A stretch of DNA of 64,000 nt from Micromussa lordhowensis (Eukaryota; Cnidaria; Anthozoa; Scleractinia; Lobophylliidae), in contig OZ026599.1 in assembly GCA_964020085.1 (NCBI GenBank), forward strand, positions 34,557,586 to 34,621,585. Direction: 5' to 3'. Under the pieces are notes generated by a model. That model had not been told where the DNA came from. It ran no database searches and worked only from the letters and a program-made list of their open reading frames with translations. Positions 33,996-44,917 of the stretch are shown here, one piece after another (position 1 is the stretch's first letter; every line of letters begins with the position of its first letter). A program made the position numbers and the translations under genes.

Positions 33996-35602
33996 ATGGA
34001 AAGAAAGAACGGTAACTGTGTGGTCCATGTACGACAAGATTCCGATAACGACCTTGAGGCGCTTTTTCACGTCGTCAACAAGAACACAGTGGCCAAAACG
34101 CATCCCGATCCGCCTTCGTCGGCCAACTCTCTACCGATGCGCTTACGGAAACTGCCTCCGTCGTTCTTTAAGCAGCCGCCGCTCGATGGTACTTTGTCAC
34201 CAGACCAGGACACTCCAACAGGGCTGATCTCTCACTCTCGGGCGCACTCGTCGCCAGCATCGCTAACAGTTCCAACAAGTCTAAAAGGTCCGCCAAACCA
34301 CTCCTTGAGCCCTGTGGTTCATCAGCGATCAACTTCCTTCGACAACACAGCCTTACTCGAGGAACCAGCGCAGATGCCGCCCGGCTGGGAAATGAGAACA
34401 ACGCCAAATGGACAGCGATACTTTATGAAGTAAGACTTTCATTATGTTAGCGTCCCAAACCTAGTTGTATTGTGAATATCTTAACTCAACTTTAGTTCAA
34501 TTACCGCTTTAAATATTAAAGTGCACGCACGCCGATAGAAGCGGTAAAGAGTTAATTTCTTCGCATTAGGAAGGCTTGATGTGCACGGCGTCCCATTAGA
34601 GCATAATGCTTTTTCGTATTTAAAACCGTTGCGTACTCTGTTAGTGATTTGGTGCCTTATTGTTTTCAATACTCCGGATCACTGAAACCAGTTTCCTTAT
34701 ATACGTGTCTTTACTACTCAATATGGCGGGTAGCCAAATTCGTATCTTATTAGAGTAAATACGATGCTCTCGCGACATCAAAAACCAAAACCGTTCTGTT
34801 TCTTTCCCGCAGCCACTTTGATCAAGTGACGACATGGCAGGATCCAAGAAAAACTCAGTCAACTTCTAACCTGAACAGCATTCAACCAGCGGGCAATTTG
34901 CCCGATGGCTGGGAGCAAGCGATTACGCCAGAAGGTGATATTTACTATATCAACCACATTGAAAGAACAACAAGTTGGGTTGATCCGCGAATTGCAATGC
35001 ACTGCAGAAGCCAAGAAAACCTGCGCGGGCCGCAGCTACCTCCCGAGATGAACCGTCATCGTACAATGCAACTTCAACGTCTCCAAAGAGAACGAGAGCA
35101 TCTTTTGAAGCGACAGCAGGAGCTCCTGAAGCAAGAGATAAGACTGAAACGTGATATTCTAGAAGAAGGTGGAACGAAGTCTTCTCTTCTCGGAAATCTG
35201 ACGCGAGAAGTGTCGTTGTTGTCCGCGCAGGATCCCCCAGCGACAAGCGGAGGACATATCAGGGATGAATCGTTCGATTCTGGCCTCGGAATGGGAGGTG
35301 GAAATTACCAGTTTCACGATGTTGACATGAACGATTCGCAACCCATGTTCGACGCGAATTACAACTCTAAAGACAGTTCGTTCCGCGCCGAGCCGAGTCG
35401 CAGACTGCCTGAGATTCTCGACAGCTTGCCAGGCACAAATGTCGATTTGGGCGTGATGGAGGGTACAGATAACTCATCAAACATGGAAACCGACGATCTC
35501 GGAGTAGGATTGGAGTTTAACTCGGAGATCCTTAACGACGCGGTGGAATCGGTGTTAATTTCTCCGACCAAGATCGCCGACAACTTTTTAACTTGGCTCT
35601 GA
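33996..35602 (+). CDS. YAP1: YAP/Yorkie transcriptional co-activator
   Basis: YAP is the Hippo-pathway effector that binds TEAD factors in the nucleus and is held in the cytoplasm by 14-3-3 after LATS phosphorylation. Two exons, 33996-34429 and 34813-35602, give 407 aa. The TEAD-binding region is at residues 10-62 (DNDLEALFHVV, MRLRKLPPSFFKQP). The main LATS/14-3-3 site is HSRAHSSPASL (Ser85); a second HxRxxS site is HQRSTS (Ser114). WW1 (W131, W153) is split by the intron after M144; WW2 spans W178-P203. A coiled coil follows at about 228-262, then a DSGLGM phosphodegron-like motif, PGTNVDLGVMEG and the C-terminal PDZ ligand FLTWL. All key elements of the human protein are present. The start Met fits the conserved N-terminus. 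Confidence 0.97.
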
Positions 35603-36951
35603 GTGTACCCAGATCATTTATAACCGACAATTTTTAAGGATTTTACAAGTGACATTCTTAACAGAGTGTAGAAGTGAGTATATAGTAGCGTTATTTAGCG
35701 ATCAAACCATTTCTTTTTTACATTTTTACATACGCGTAAGATTACTACTATAAAAAACTTGTTTCGCAGCGAAACTTAAAGTTCGGCTCTTTAAGTCGAA
35801 ATCGAGGTTATTGTTCTAGATGGAAGGATAATTAGTAGATAACAGTATAATAGTTTGCAATAAGGTTATCGTAGCTTTTTTAATGAAAAGCGCATGTAAA
35901 TAGAACCAAGACACTAACGCATTTAATGGAAGAGTTTATCAACCCCGATGTCTCCGCGCCAACCACTTTGCCTTTCAACTGTCGTTTGCATTACCGAATG
36001 TGGTGTTAAAAAAACAAGATCCTTTTCTAATTCCACCCACAAGAAACTCTTTTGTTCTTGGCTAATTACAAAACATCAAACGTGAGACTAAGAGAACGAC
36101 TCTGCCATTTTTTACGCACATCAAAAAATCATCTGTCAGCAAAACCGTGGCTTAGAGCATGCGGATTTTAAGTTAGCTGGCGTTGAAACTTTCCGCAAAC
36201 GCTCTTTCTCGATTGCGGCCACAAACAAAGTTGCTTTTTGTTGGGCGAATTGTAATGGTTCATTAAGCTGTATACAGAATAATTGTAATAATTAGGGTAG
36301 ATCACTTGAATTGGTGGCCGTGTTTGTACTCCAAAAAGTTGATTATTTCTGCAAAAAAAAGCGCCATTCCATTCATTCAATTGAGAACATTTATGCGGGT
36401 TCATTGCATTGTTTGACGCGAAACGGCGGTTCGTAGTTATCTAGTGACATAAAATTCATGAACCTAGTAACACATCGATGCTTTACCTTAATGTAAATAA
36501 CATTGTCTATTTTGCTAGTTTAGCATTTTATTTTTACATATCAAAACGAACCGATAGGGGTATTCATGTAGAGATTCACACAAGGCTTTACCGGCCTGTG
36601 AAAGGGCGGTGAAACGCATAAAGGCGCCACGGATATACTTTCAAAGTTTAAACCACAAAGAAGCTATAATAGTATTTTTGTTTTCAATTCCTTTTTGGCT
36701 GTAAGCCATACACATTTTCCGTCTTTAGCTAGTGAAGTTGAGGATTAAAAAACGCAAGCGGCGCGCCTTGAGCTCTGAGAGAGATTGTTTACTTTCGTCC
36801 TTGCATGCCGCCAAATTCATTTATTGCCGGTTGATCTAGGCATGAAAACCCCTTCGAAATCGATAAACAAAGTATCATTATTTTTTTACAAAATCAACAC
36901 AGCTACATTTCATATGTTCATACTGATGTGTTTCCCGGTGAAACCGTACAT

Positions 36952-36957
36952 AATAAA
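36952..36957 (+). promoter_or_regulatory. Candidate polyadenylation signal of YAP
   Basis: AATAAA followed within about 35 bp by a GT-rich stretch (gatgtttgtggttgat). It would give a 3' UTR of about 1.35 kb. No clearer hexamer was found between the stop codon and this site. Confidence 0.45.
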
Positions 36958-38969
36958 GTATTTTATTAACAAAAACAAGAATGATGTTTGTGGTTGATAT
37001 TTCGACAACAGAACCTCTTAGTGTTCCTCAGGGCGAAAGCGATTCGACAAACGGCACGACACTCAGGGTTTTTTTTTTGCATATGAATCAGTGAAAAAGG
37101 TAATTGATCACGTGCGATCGTTCACCTTCGGATCGGAGCTCAGGTGATTATTGTCCATATGTTTTAGAATCGTCTAGGACCGTCTAGACAGACAAACTTT
37201 CCATCTAATTTTGCTGTTAAGCACTCGCTCTCAAAATGGCAATGCGAACGCAACCTGTGATCGCAACAGTCAGGCGATCACAAATGAAAAAGGCTCAGTC
37301 AGCTCAACCAATTACCTTGGCCGACTTCGTTGATCAGTGCCTTACTTTCAGAAGTTTCAGCTCAATGAAGCTGTTGCGTTAATTCGTAATCAATATTTCC
37401 GCCAAGCCACCAGCCTGCTAAATTATCATCATTTGGTGGAACGTGCAAATATGTGTATTATACAGGGTAAATACACAGTTGTATAGCCTAGGATGAATTA
37501 GCCATGATGTCATAAAGGTGTGGGTGGGTTGAAAAAAGAAAAAAAATAATAATGGACTGCTTTCTTTTGTGATAAAATCCTCAACATCATCCGCTATATC
37601 ACTGCCAAAAACGAAAGCTCTGAAATTTCAATAACTATATAAAGCAATTAACAAGGGCTGTTCAATTCATTTCTGGAGGCACAATTTCTGAAAACAAAGG
37701 GGAATAAATGGAAAAAGCCATTGCCGATATTAAACTCATACATGGACTGAAGGAGGCTAATCAGAGAATAGACAACAGAAGGAAACATTTTTAACCAAAC
37801 AATCATTTACTTATCTAGCCTTAAATCTAAATATGGTACCCCTACAACACGTTATCTATCTAAGTTCTCTGGGTTTGTATTTTATTGTCTTATGCCGAAC
37901 CAGTAATCAGGCGTTTCAATTTCAAAAGAGGGTTAACAAAAAAACATTTCAGTTCTGTCATTCAGACATTCGTGTTTTATTAGAACTGACCCGATGACCT
38001 TCGCACACAGATTGGTTCGATCCATATCGGTCAACGAGAAACATTAACACAACCAGATGGCCGTACATCGTGCTGCTCAATCGGCCTTAATGTGTGTCCA
38101 CCGTCTAAGTATAAGACGTTTTAGACAGCGAGAAAATCCAGATACCATGTTATTAAACATGCCGGCAAACTCCTGGAAAATTTGCACGAAATCGCTAATT
38201 TTTTGGCGGAAAAAATATCGGTTGACAAACGCGAGCCGGGTCTTTAATTTCAGGATTATTTCTTCGTTAGTTACACCTATTTTTCCGTTTTGTACAAGGC
38301 ATTAGCACTGTTAATCCTTCAAAGATGCGCTTTCCGCTTTGTTTGACAAAAGATGTAGCAGTTCAGAGTCCACCTTTTCTTTATAGTTTCCGGTGAAAGA
38401 GGGAGGTGAAGTGTGTCCAAATTTCCGCGTAGGAGGTCCATTAAAGGGATGTGTCTGGGCATGCAGATTTAAACAACGTCGTATTTTAGTAATAGCTGAT
38501 AAAAGAAGACGGATACAACAAATTACTGCAATTATTAAAATTGTCCACTTTTCAGAGCAGCAAACCACCCATGCAAAAACATGTATTTCGAACCAAACAA
38601 GCGTTCAGTTAGATTAGTTCATGTTTGTACAGTAAGCAAAATCAAAACATCGAATTGAAATTAAAGGTGTTTAGAAATGTTTACGAGGTACACAAATTAT
38701 CGTTTCAGTATCAGTTTGTTTTTGAGTGTCGAACGTTTTAATTTAGTTCTTAATTCCACCTCAGCATACGGCAGGTAAACAGATTACGAACGGCTACGCT
38801 CGACACAGATTGTGCTGTTTTACATGACATGGTCGGCATAACTAAGACTCCGACAGAAAAGGCGTTTTCTTGCCGAAAGCTAAAAGCCTTAGTTCTTCTT
38901 CTCATTTAATTCAATGGTAATTAACTCCTAGAGCAGTGACTACACACAGAAATAGTAGCCCCAACTTAG

Positions 38970-39374
38970 TAACGTTTCTTCTCCAGCCCCTTTATTTCGT
39001 TGTAGGAATAAATCAGATGATATTTCAATGACCTTTGCAAGCATTGGCTCAAGATAAGCGAGATCCTTGTCTCAGTGAGTTGGCTCCAGAACTTATGGTC
39101 ACTGAGCCAAGTTAACATAACGGTTCTTTTTCGGTCCTTGTTGAACGTGGGTCAGATGATTGATTATCATTCAGACAAACAGGCTATTAGTTTATCGTCT
39201 TTCGTTGACCGCAAATGGTTATTTTGTGGCGAAATTTCGCTATTAATTAATTAATGCTGGGGATGGAATCAATGAGAAAGAACATTAGGGTGGGGTGCGC
39301 CCCGATGGTGCATGTAACGTTTCATCTCCAGCCCCTTTATTTCGTTGTAGGAATAAATCAGATGATATTTCAAT
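38970..39374 (+). repeat. 60-bp direct repeat pair with 284-bp spacer
   Basis: taacgtttcttctccagccc and the following sequence through cagatgatatttcaat occur at 38970-39029 and, with one or two changes, at 39314-39374. This could be a duplication or flanks of an old insertion. No gene lies between. Confidence 0.75.
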
Positions 39375-39723
39375 CCTGAGATGCTGAAGGAAAGAGGATA
39401 TAAGCAAATCGAGTTTAGCTGTATAGAAGAGAAAACAACTCGATAAGAGAAGGATTGTGCTGGATACATGTCAGTACAGGCATTCTGTCTTTCGTGACCT
39501 GGTCAATGGGTTCTCGGCACCCCAGACGATCAATCTATCACAATGACAATAATAGTAACTTAAACATTTAGCTATAAAGATTTAGAATTGATGATGTAGT
39601 TGACAAGGAATGACTAGCATTCCTACAAAGATACAACGAAGATAAATTCGATATGATATAAGTTCAGTGGTTTTTCACAGCCATACATATATTTTTGCGA
39701 TCACAAATATAGCAGCGCTAGCA

Positions 39724-39904
39724 CAGTGGAACCTGGATCCAATGAACCTCTATATAACGAAGTCCTCGGTGTAATAATAAACGATATTCTTTCCCCCCCG
39801 TAATAGCCTGATAAAATATATGAAAAAGAACCCTCGAAACCTCGTTATATCTATATTTAACGAACATATTTTTCCAGTCCCTTTGTTAAATCGAGGTTTC
39901 ACTG
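39724..39904. mobile_element. Pogo/Tigger-like MITE
   Basis: The left end is cagtggaacctggat; the right end is atcgaggtttcactg, the near reverse complement. The CAGTGRAACC start resembles pogo-group ends. 181 bp, no transposase. TA duplications are not intact. Confidence 0.6.
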
Positions 39905-40204
39905 CACTTAAGTTGAGTCACACTTCAGGTCATATGCCGCTCAAAATTTTATGCTTCTCTCAACTGAAGGGCTCCTTCTCAGGGACATAAAAAAAAATGA
40001 TCTTAAATAACTTCCCATGCTCTACATTGTCATCATACTCTTTGAGATAATAGCTGTAAAATCAGAAATATTGTTACTCTGGCGACTAAGAACTTCCGGA
40101 TTTTTTACGTTCTGTAGCGATATAATACATTTTTTATTAAAAGAGTTCAGTCACGGTATGTCGAGGGTTTCTTTTGGTTACGTACAAAATTACATATAAA
40201 TTAA

Positions 40205-40380
40205 AGGACTGAGACCTGATAATAATTGTTTACTGAGATAGAAAAGCACTAAAGAAATAATAATAAACCATAAAGGAACAAGGATGGTTAAGGATGGAGA
40301 AGATTAATACGGATAACAAAAAACGAATTTGTAAAATTTAGCCAAACTTTTCAAGAAGCGCAAACCCTGACCAAGCTCCT
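40205..40380 (+). repeat. Dispersed ~180-bp repeat, copy 1 of 3
   Basis: Shares ggaacaaggatggttaagga, gaagattaa, cggata and aacttttcaag in order with copies at 54703-54870 and 57924-58103. Copies are all in the same orientation. Family not recognised; no coding potential. Confidence 0.7.
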
Positions 40381-41016
40381 TGAATATGCCCAAATTTCAG
40401 CAAGCCTTTATCGCTTTTTTCCCGATCAATCAGCAGGGATATTGGATAAAGGATAAGACTTCTGTGTACGTGATGCAAAGCAAGATATAGAGCCAAAAAT
40501 GAATAGCAATTGACTTCCGTTCTTCTAGCCGGAAACTTTCTCATCTTCCCATGCACGTAAAATTACCGCATGCAGGGCCATGTCGCGTGGGTTATTCGGA
40601 GAGTTTTCCTGTGTCGCTGAAAAATAGAGCAATACTACATAAAGAAACTCACGTTTTCGGTAATTTTGGCACGTTGTATCACTTTTTTTTATCCGGTTTT
40701 GTATGCTACTTCGGGCACTCATTCGTTTCAATTGTTAAATTCCTTACCGAAGTTCTCTTTCTGAAAAAAAAAAGAACTAAGGAAACCGCAGAATGTTCCA
40801 GTTCTAAAAGTTAACGTTTCCTTATATTCAAATAACCAATGACTTTTAATATCTTTTTCTCGTGGATATAGCCCACCTGTTTTATTAAACGTCAGTTCTG
40901 GGAACGCCTTATCGGAACTAATAGCTTAGAACGGCCGGCGATGACCACACATTTTCCGCAACTAAAAATTCGGACTACCCTTTCCTTGCTTGAAAAATAG
41001 CAAATTTGTTAACTTG

Positions 41017-41259
41017 GGTAGGGATGTTCGATTAACGCTAACCCAGCATTAAAAGTTAACCGAAGTATTAATTTCTCTCAGTATAAAAATGTTTTTTTAA
41101 AAAAAAAAAAAAGAACTAAAATAATCGCTGCTGTTTTGTGTAGTTTGAGATTATCCAAACTCAAAACTAAAGAAAAAGCAGTATAAACAGAAAATCTTAC
41201 TGAAAAGTAACAAAACTAAATGGGTTAGTGTAATCGCGCGCTTTGAACAACCCAGCCCT
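41017..41259. mobile_element. MITE, diverged relative of the one at 16658-16898
   Basis: It contains attaacgctaacccagcatt, tttgtgtagtttgagattat and ctttgaacaacccagccctt, in the same order as the family member in the BEN intron. It includes an A run near 41097. Confidence 0.65.
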
Positions 41260-43608
41260 TACCGACCGTGAAAAAGCCTGCGGTATAACTGGACTGATTA
41301 TTCTTATTTTTCTTCTCAGCTTGCGATGATTTTCCAGTTGTCGGTTGGGCCAAGCTGGGCAAGAGGAATGTTAACGTTGACAAAATCGTCTCCATATTGT
41401 GCGCGTATTGTTGTCAAAATTGGATTACCTTCTGCAGAAACCACTAGATGGTTCCTTCGCCTCGCTTCTTTGATGTGTTGCACCTGAACTGTGAGACTGT
41501 CTTGTTAGTAAACCGCCGGCACAAGTTCCGTTTATTATCTTTCACCGAAACCTAGATATCTTATACAAGTGACCACTAAAAGGTTTAGCGCCGGTTCTAA
41601 AAGGTCTCCACACTGTTATATTTTTAAATTTGTCCCCGATGTAAACACAATGATGCGTTCAAACCGGGTTTTGACAAACTTTTATTTTAGTCGGCCGAAG
41701 CGATGATTATGAATGACATTTATGACCAGTATCAAGAAGTTCAGTTGAATTTCTCTCTTCCTTTTTGAGAAGTTTCAAATTCTAACGATAGAGACACCCA
41801 AAGATTTATATAATTATCTAAACATTTTCTTGCGTGATAAACACAATGGGTCTTTGTAGAAACACACAAAGGCATATTACTTTCATGTCGTGGTTTAATT
41901 TGACATCCGTCCTTGTCTTTTCAAAGTGAACAAAACGGGCGTGACTGAGGTCTCTAATACACGAACTGTTTACCGCAATTAAAAAAAAAAATTATGTGCA
42001 CGTGCGAAATACCCTTGTCTATCCGATATATTATGGAGTTCAAAAACTACACGCTGTTTTTGCTGTGTGATTGATTGATTTTCAATTACACATCTTGTTT
42101 TCGAATAAACACGCAAATGTTTATTGGTTTTTCAGTCCGTGAGAAAATATCAATCTCTCTCGTTTACAGACCAGAAAGACAAAAGACAACCGCTTTTTCA
42201 GCTCTACTTGTAAACAACTCGAGAAATTTCTGCCAAAACATTGATTAGAATAGTTCTTTGATCTTAGGACTCGGGCCGGTAAGCAATGCTTCAGTGTTAT
42301 TTTTGTACCTACCCCCAGGCATTATATTTGTTTTTCGTGTCCGCTCCTTTAATGAATTGAAGCGTTATATTTTTGGAAGCAGGGCCAAGTTTGGCAAGAT
42401 CTTTCATCTCTGTTAATCCTCTGTAATAGAAACCCTACTAATTGACTGGCTTAAGTTGTTTTATGTATCAATAGAAGTCAATTATAGCGTTTTGATTTGC
42501 AAAATCGAAGAGGTGTAAAAGCTTTAACGGTCTAAAACCTTTCCAACCCTGATAAAAGTATACCACACGAGGCTTTTAAATCTTTCTAACGAAAGGCGAC
42601 TTGTTCTGTTAGAAAAACGAACCCGCTAAAAGTAGTTAATTCTATCATTGAGTCTGTCTAAACTTGGACGAGAATCTCAAGCTTTAATTAGATCCAGATG
42701 ACAAACGGTTAGGTGCAGTCTTTGTTCCCTGCACAGCTGTTTTGAAAGACTCAACATCCAGCCAGACTAAACAAATGAGGGTTATCGCTTCCATTGACTG
42801 GACACGAAACACTGAGTCACGAAATCACGACAATGAAAACGCATCCGACTGATCTGTTATACCCTTCCTCTTGTGAATGGCGGTGAACTCTTTTGAAACA
42901 CGATGATAGCGTTCTAGTTGAGGTTAGACTGAGGTGAAGCACTGAATAAAAGGTTGGCCCTAAGACAGTTGGAAATTGAATCTAGGATGTTTAGGTGGCA
43001 CGAAAATATAAACGGTAGACGATAAACCATAAAAGCAGGACTGAGTTAAACTTGAAAGTTTGAAGCCCAAAATTGTTCACTTAGACACACTTTAAAACTG
43101 TCTAAGAGGCTAAACGCGCCCAGAACTGACGGAATTTAATATTAATTTTAGCTTGTCTTTAATGATGTATTGTTCATAACAGGATATAAAACCAAACTAA
43201 TGTTTATGAAAATATTGATTGAATACAAATGTGACAAACTATTCCCAGCGTGAGATTTAACAGTGATGCGAGAGTCTTCTGTTTATTTGTTTCTCCGTTG
43301 TGTAAGCACGAGATGAAACCGCAATAACAAAGATTTCAAACCACGCAGACAATTATAAACTTATGGGCGGCACGTTTGTACAATGTTGGAAGAATTAAAA
43401 GCAATTATCTTGTAAGCAGAAGATTCTTCCAGATAGAATTTAATCAGAGATCTGTAGGGAGAAGATCTGGAGATCATGAGCAATTACCAGAAACTATATT
43501 AACATAAGATGATTTTGCTATGCTGTACAGATTACTAAAGAAGCAAGTTCGAGACCCGTGCGTGATGTCCTCGATCCACGCGCGTCACTTTCCTATGCAC
43601 AACTCCAC

Positions 43609-44014
43609 GGTCAGAAATTACAGTGTTTGTATGGGAATCCGATGGCAAAAAAAAACGTTTTCAAAATATTGAATTTTGCACAGCTTACGAATCGCAGCTT
43701 TACCATACTAAGTAACAGACTGTATTCAGCAAATTTGAAGGAAGCAACTGAGTCCGGGAGCTGGGCTAGAAGACCCTCGTCCCTGAGTTAATTTTAAATT
43801 TCTCATACATTTGACTATAATTTTTTCCCGCGAACCGCGTCTCCCCAGCTAAAATTTTCGGACAAATGTATGAAAAATTAGAAAAATTACCTGAGCGTCT
43901 TCTAGCCAAGCTACACCTTCAAACTTGGTGAATACAATCTTCTACCTAGTATTTTAACGTCACGATTCACAAATTGTCTAAAATTCAATTTTTTAAACAC
44001 TGTAATTTCTGACC
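43609..44014. mobile_element. Fold-back element, 406 bp
   Basis: The outer arms ggtcagaaattacagtgttt and its near reverse complement (aaacactgtaatttctgacc) bracket inner arms ggctagaagac / gtcttctagcc and catacatttg / caaatgtatg. It lies about 0.9 kb upstream of ECT2. Confidence 0.75.
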
Positions 44015-44226
44015 GCTTTGCATATACCCGTTAAGATGGCGTCGAAAACCGTGACTAGGCCTGTTACAATGGACTTTAATACTTGCTGTTCCAGCTGGCG
44101 CTACAGAGAGTGAGTACAATAACATGACTGTAATACCTGAGAGAGTACTCAGTCAAATAAAACACATCATTTAGACTCTTGTTCTTAGCCGCATCGTAGC
44201 TTGATTAAGAATATAACACAAGGAGA

Positions 44227-44425
44227 GGTGATAAACATTGTATTCTAACGCATTTTAATACAGAACTTGACGTTTCGTATGCCGCAACATATTAGCACTT
44301 ACTACAAAACTTGTTTACAGACATAGTTTTCAAAAATATTGTAACGATCACTTTTGAAAATGTATGAAGACTAGCATACGAAACGTCAAGTGCTGTAAAT
44401 GCGTTGGAATACAATGTTTATCACC
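44227..44425. mobile_element. Fold-back element, 199 bp
   Basis: The arms ggtgataaacattgtattct and its near reverse complement run inward through cttgacgtttcgtatgc and gcatacgaaacgtcaag. It lies about 0.5 kb upstream of the ECT2 start codon. Confidence 0.8.
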
Positions 44426-44917
44426 GCTTTTTAGGGTTTCTTATTTGCATTACATGTAATATTACAGCCCGATTCTTTTCAGACCGTGGCACAATCCCTG
44501 AAAATAAACTAAATTTAGCCTTCCTGACCAATTCTTGAAACGCATACTTCCTTCAATAAAAAGACCCCCGAAAATAGTCGCGCCCGAGAAATTAACCCGA
44601 AAATATAGTTTTCTGGACAAAAATTGTCCCACTGCACAGAGTTTCAGCTAGAGGACAATCTACATGGTACTACACAACGAACGCTTGGCCTGAACATACC
44701 GCTGACAAGGAAATGTAAGCACGGCGCAAAACCTCCATATATGGAATTGACCTATTCAACCGTTGTACAACCGCCATTTTTGAAAAGAAAATTCTTTGGG
44801 GCTTCACAAGGCTTAAAGTTCTGTGAAAATCACGTCGATTTATTTGAAATTATTCGCTGGATTTGAGAGAGTAAGTGTAGAAAGAATTACCGTGATAATA
44901 CGGCGTTTTTAGGCGAA

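Larger units (their letters stand above)
35603..44917. other. YAP 3' UTR and intergenic region up to ECT2
   Basis: 9.3 kb without a supported coding exon. It contains the probable YAP 3' UTR (to about 36975), a 60-bp direct repeat at 38970-39029 and 39314-39374, a pogo-like MITE at 39724-39904, a dispersed repeat at 40205-40380, a MITE at about 41017-41259, and fold-backs at 43609-44014 and 44227-44425. All open frames are short and show no domain. Confidence 0.6.
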
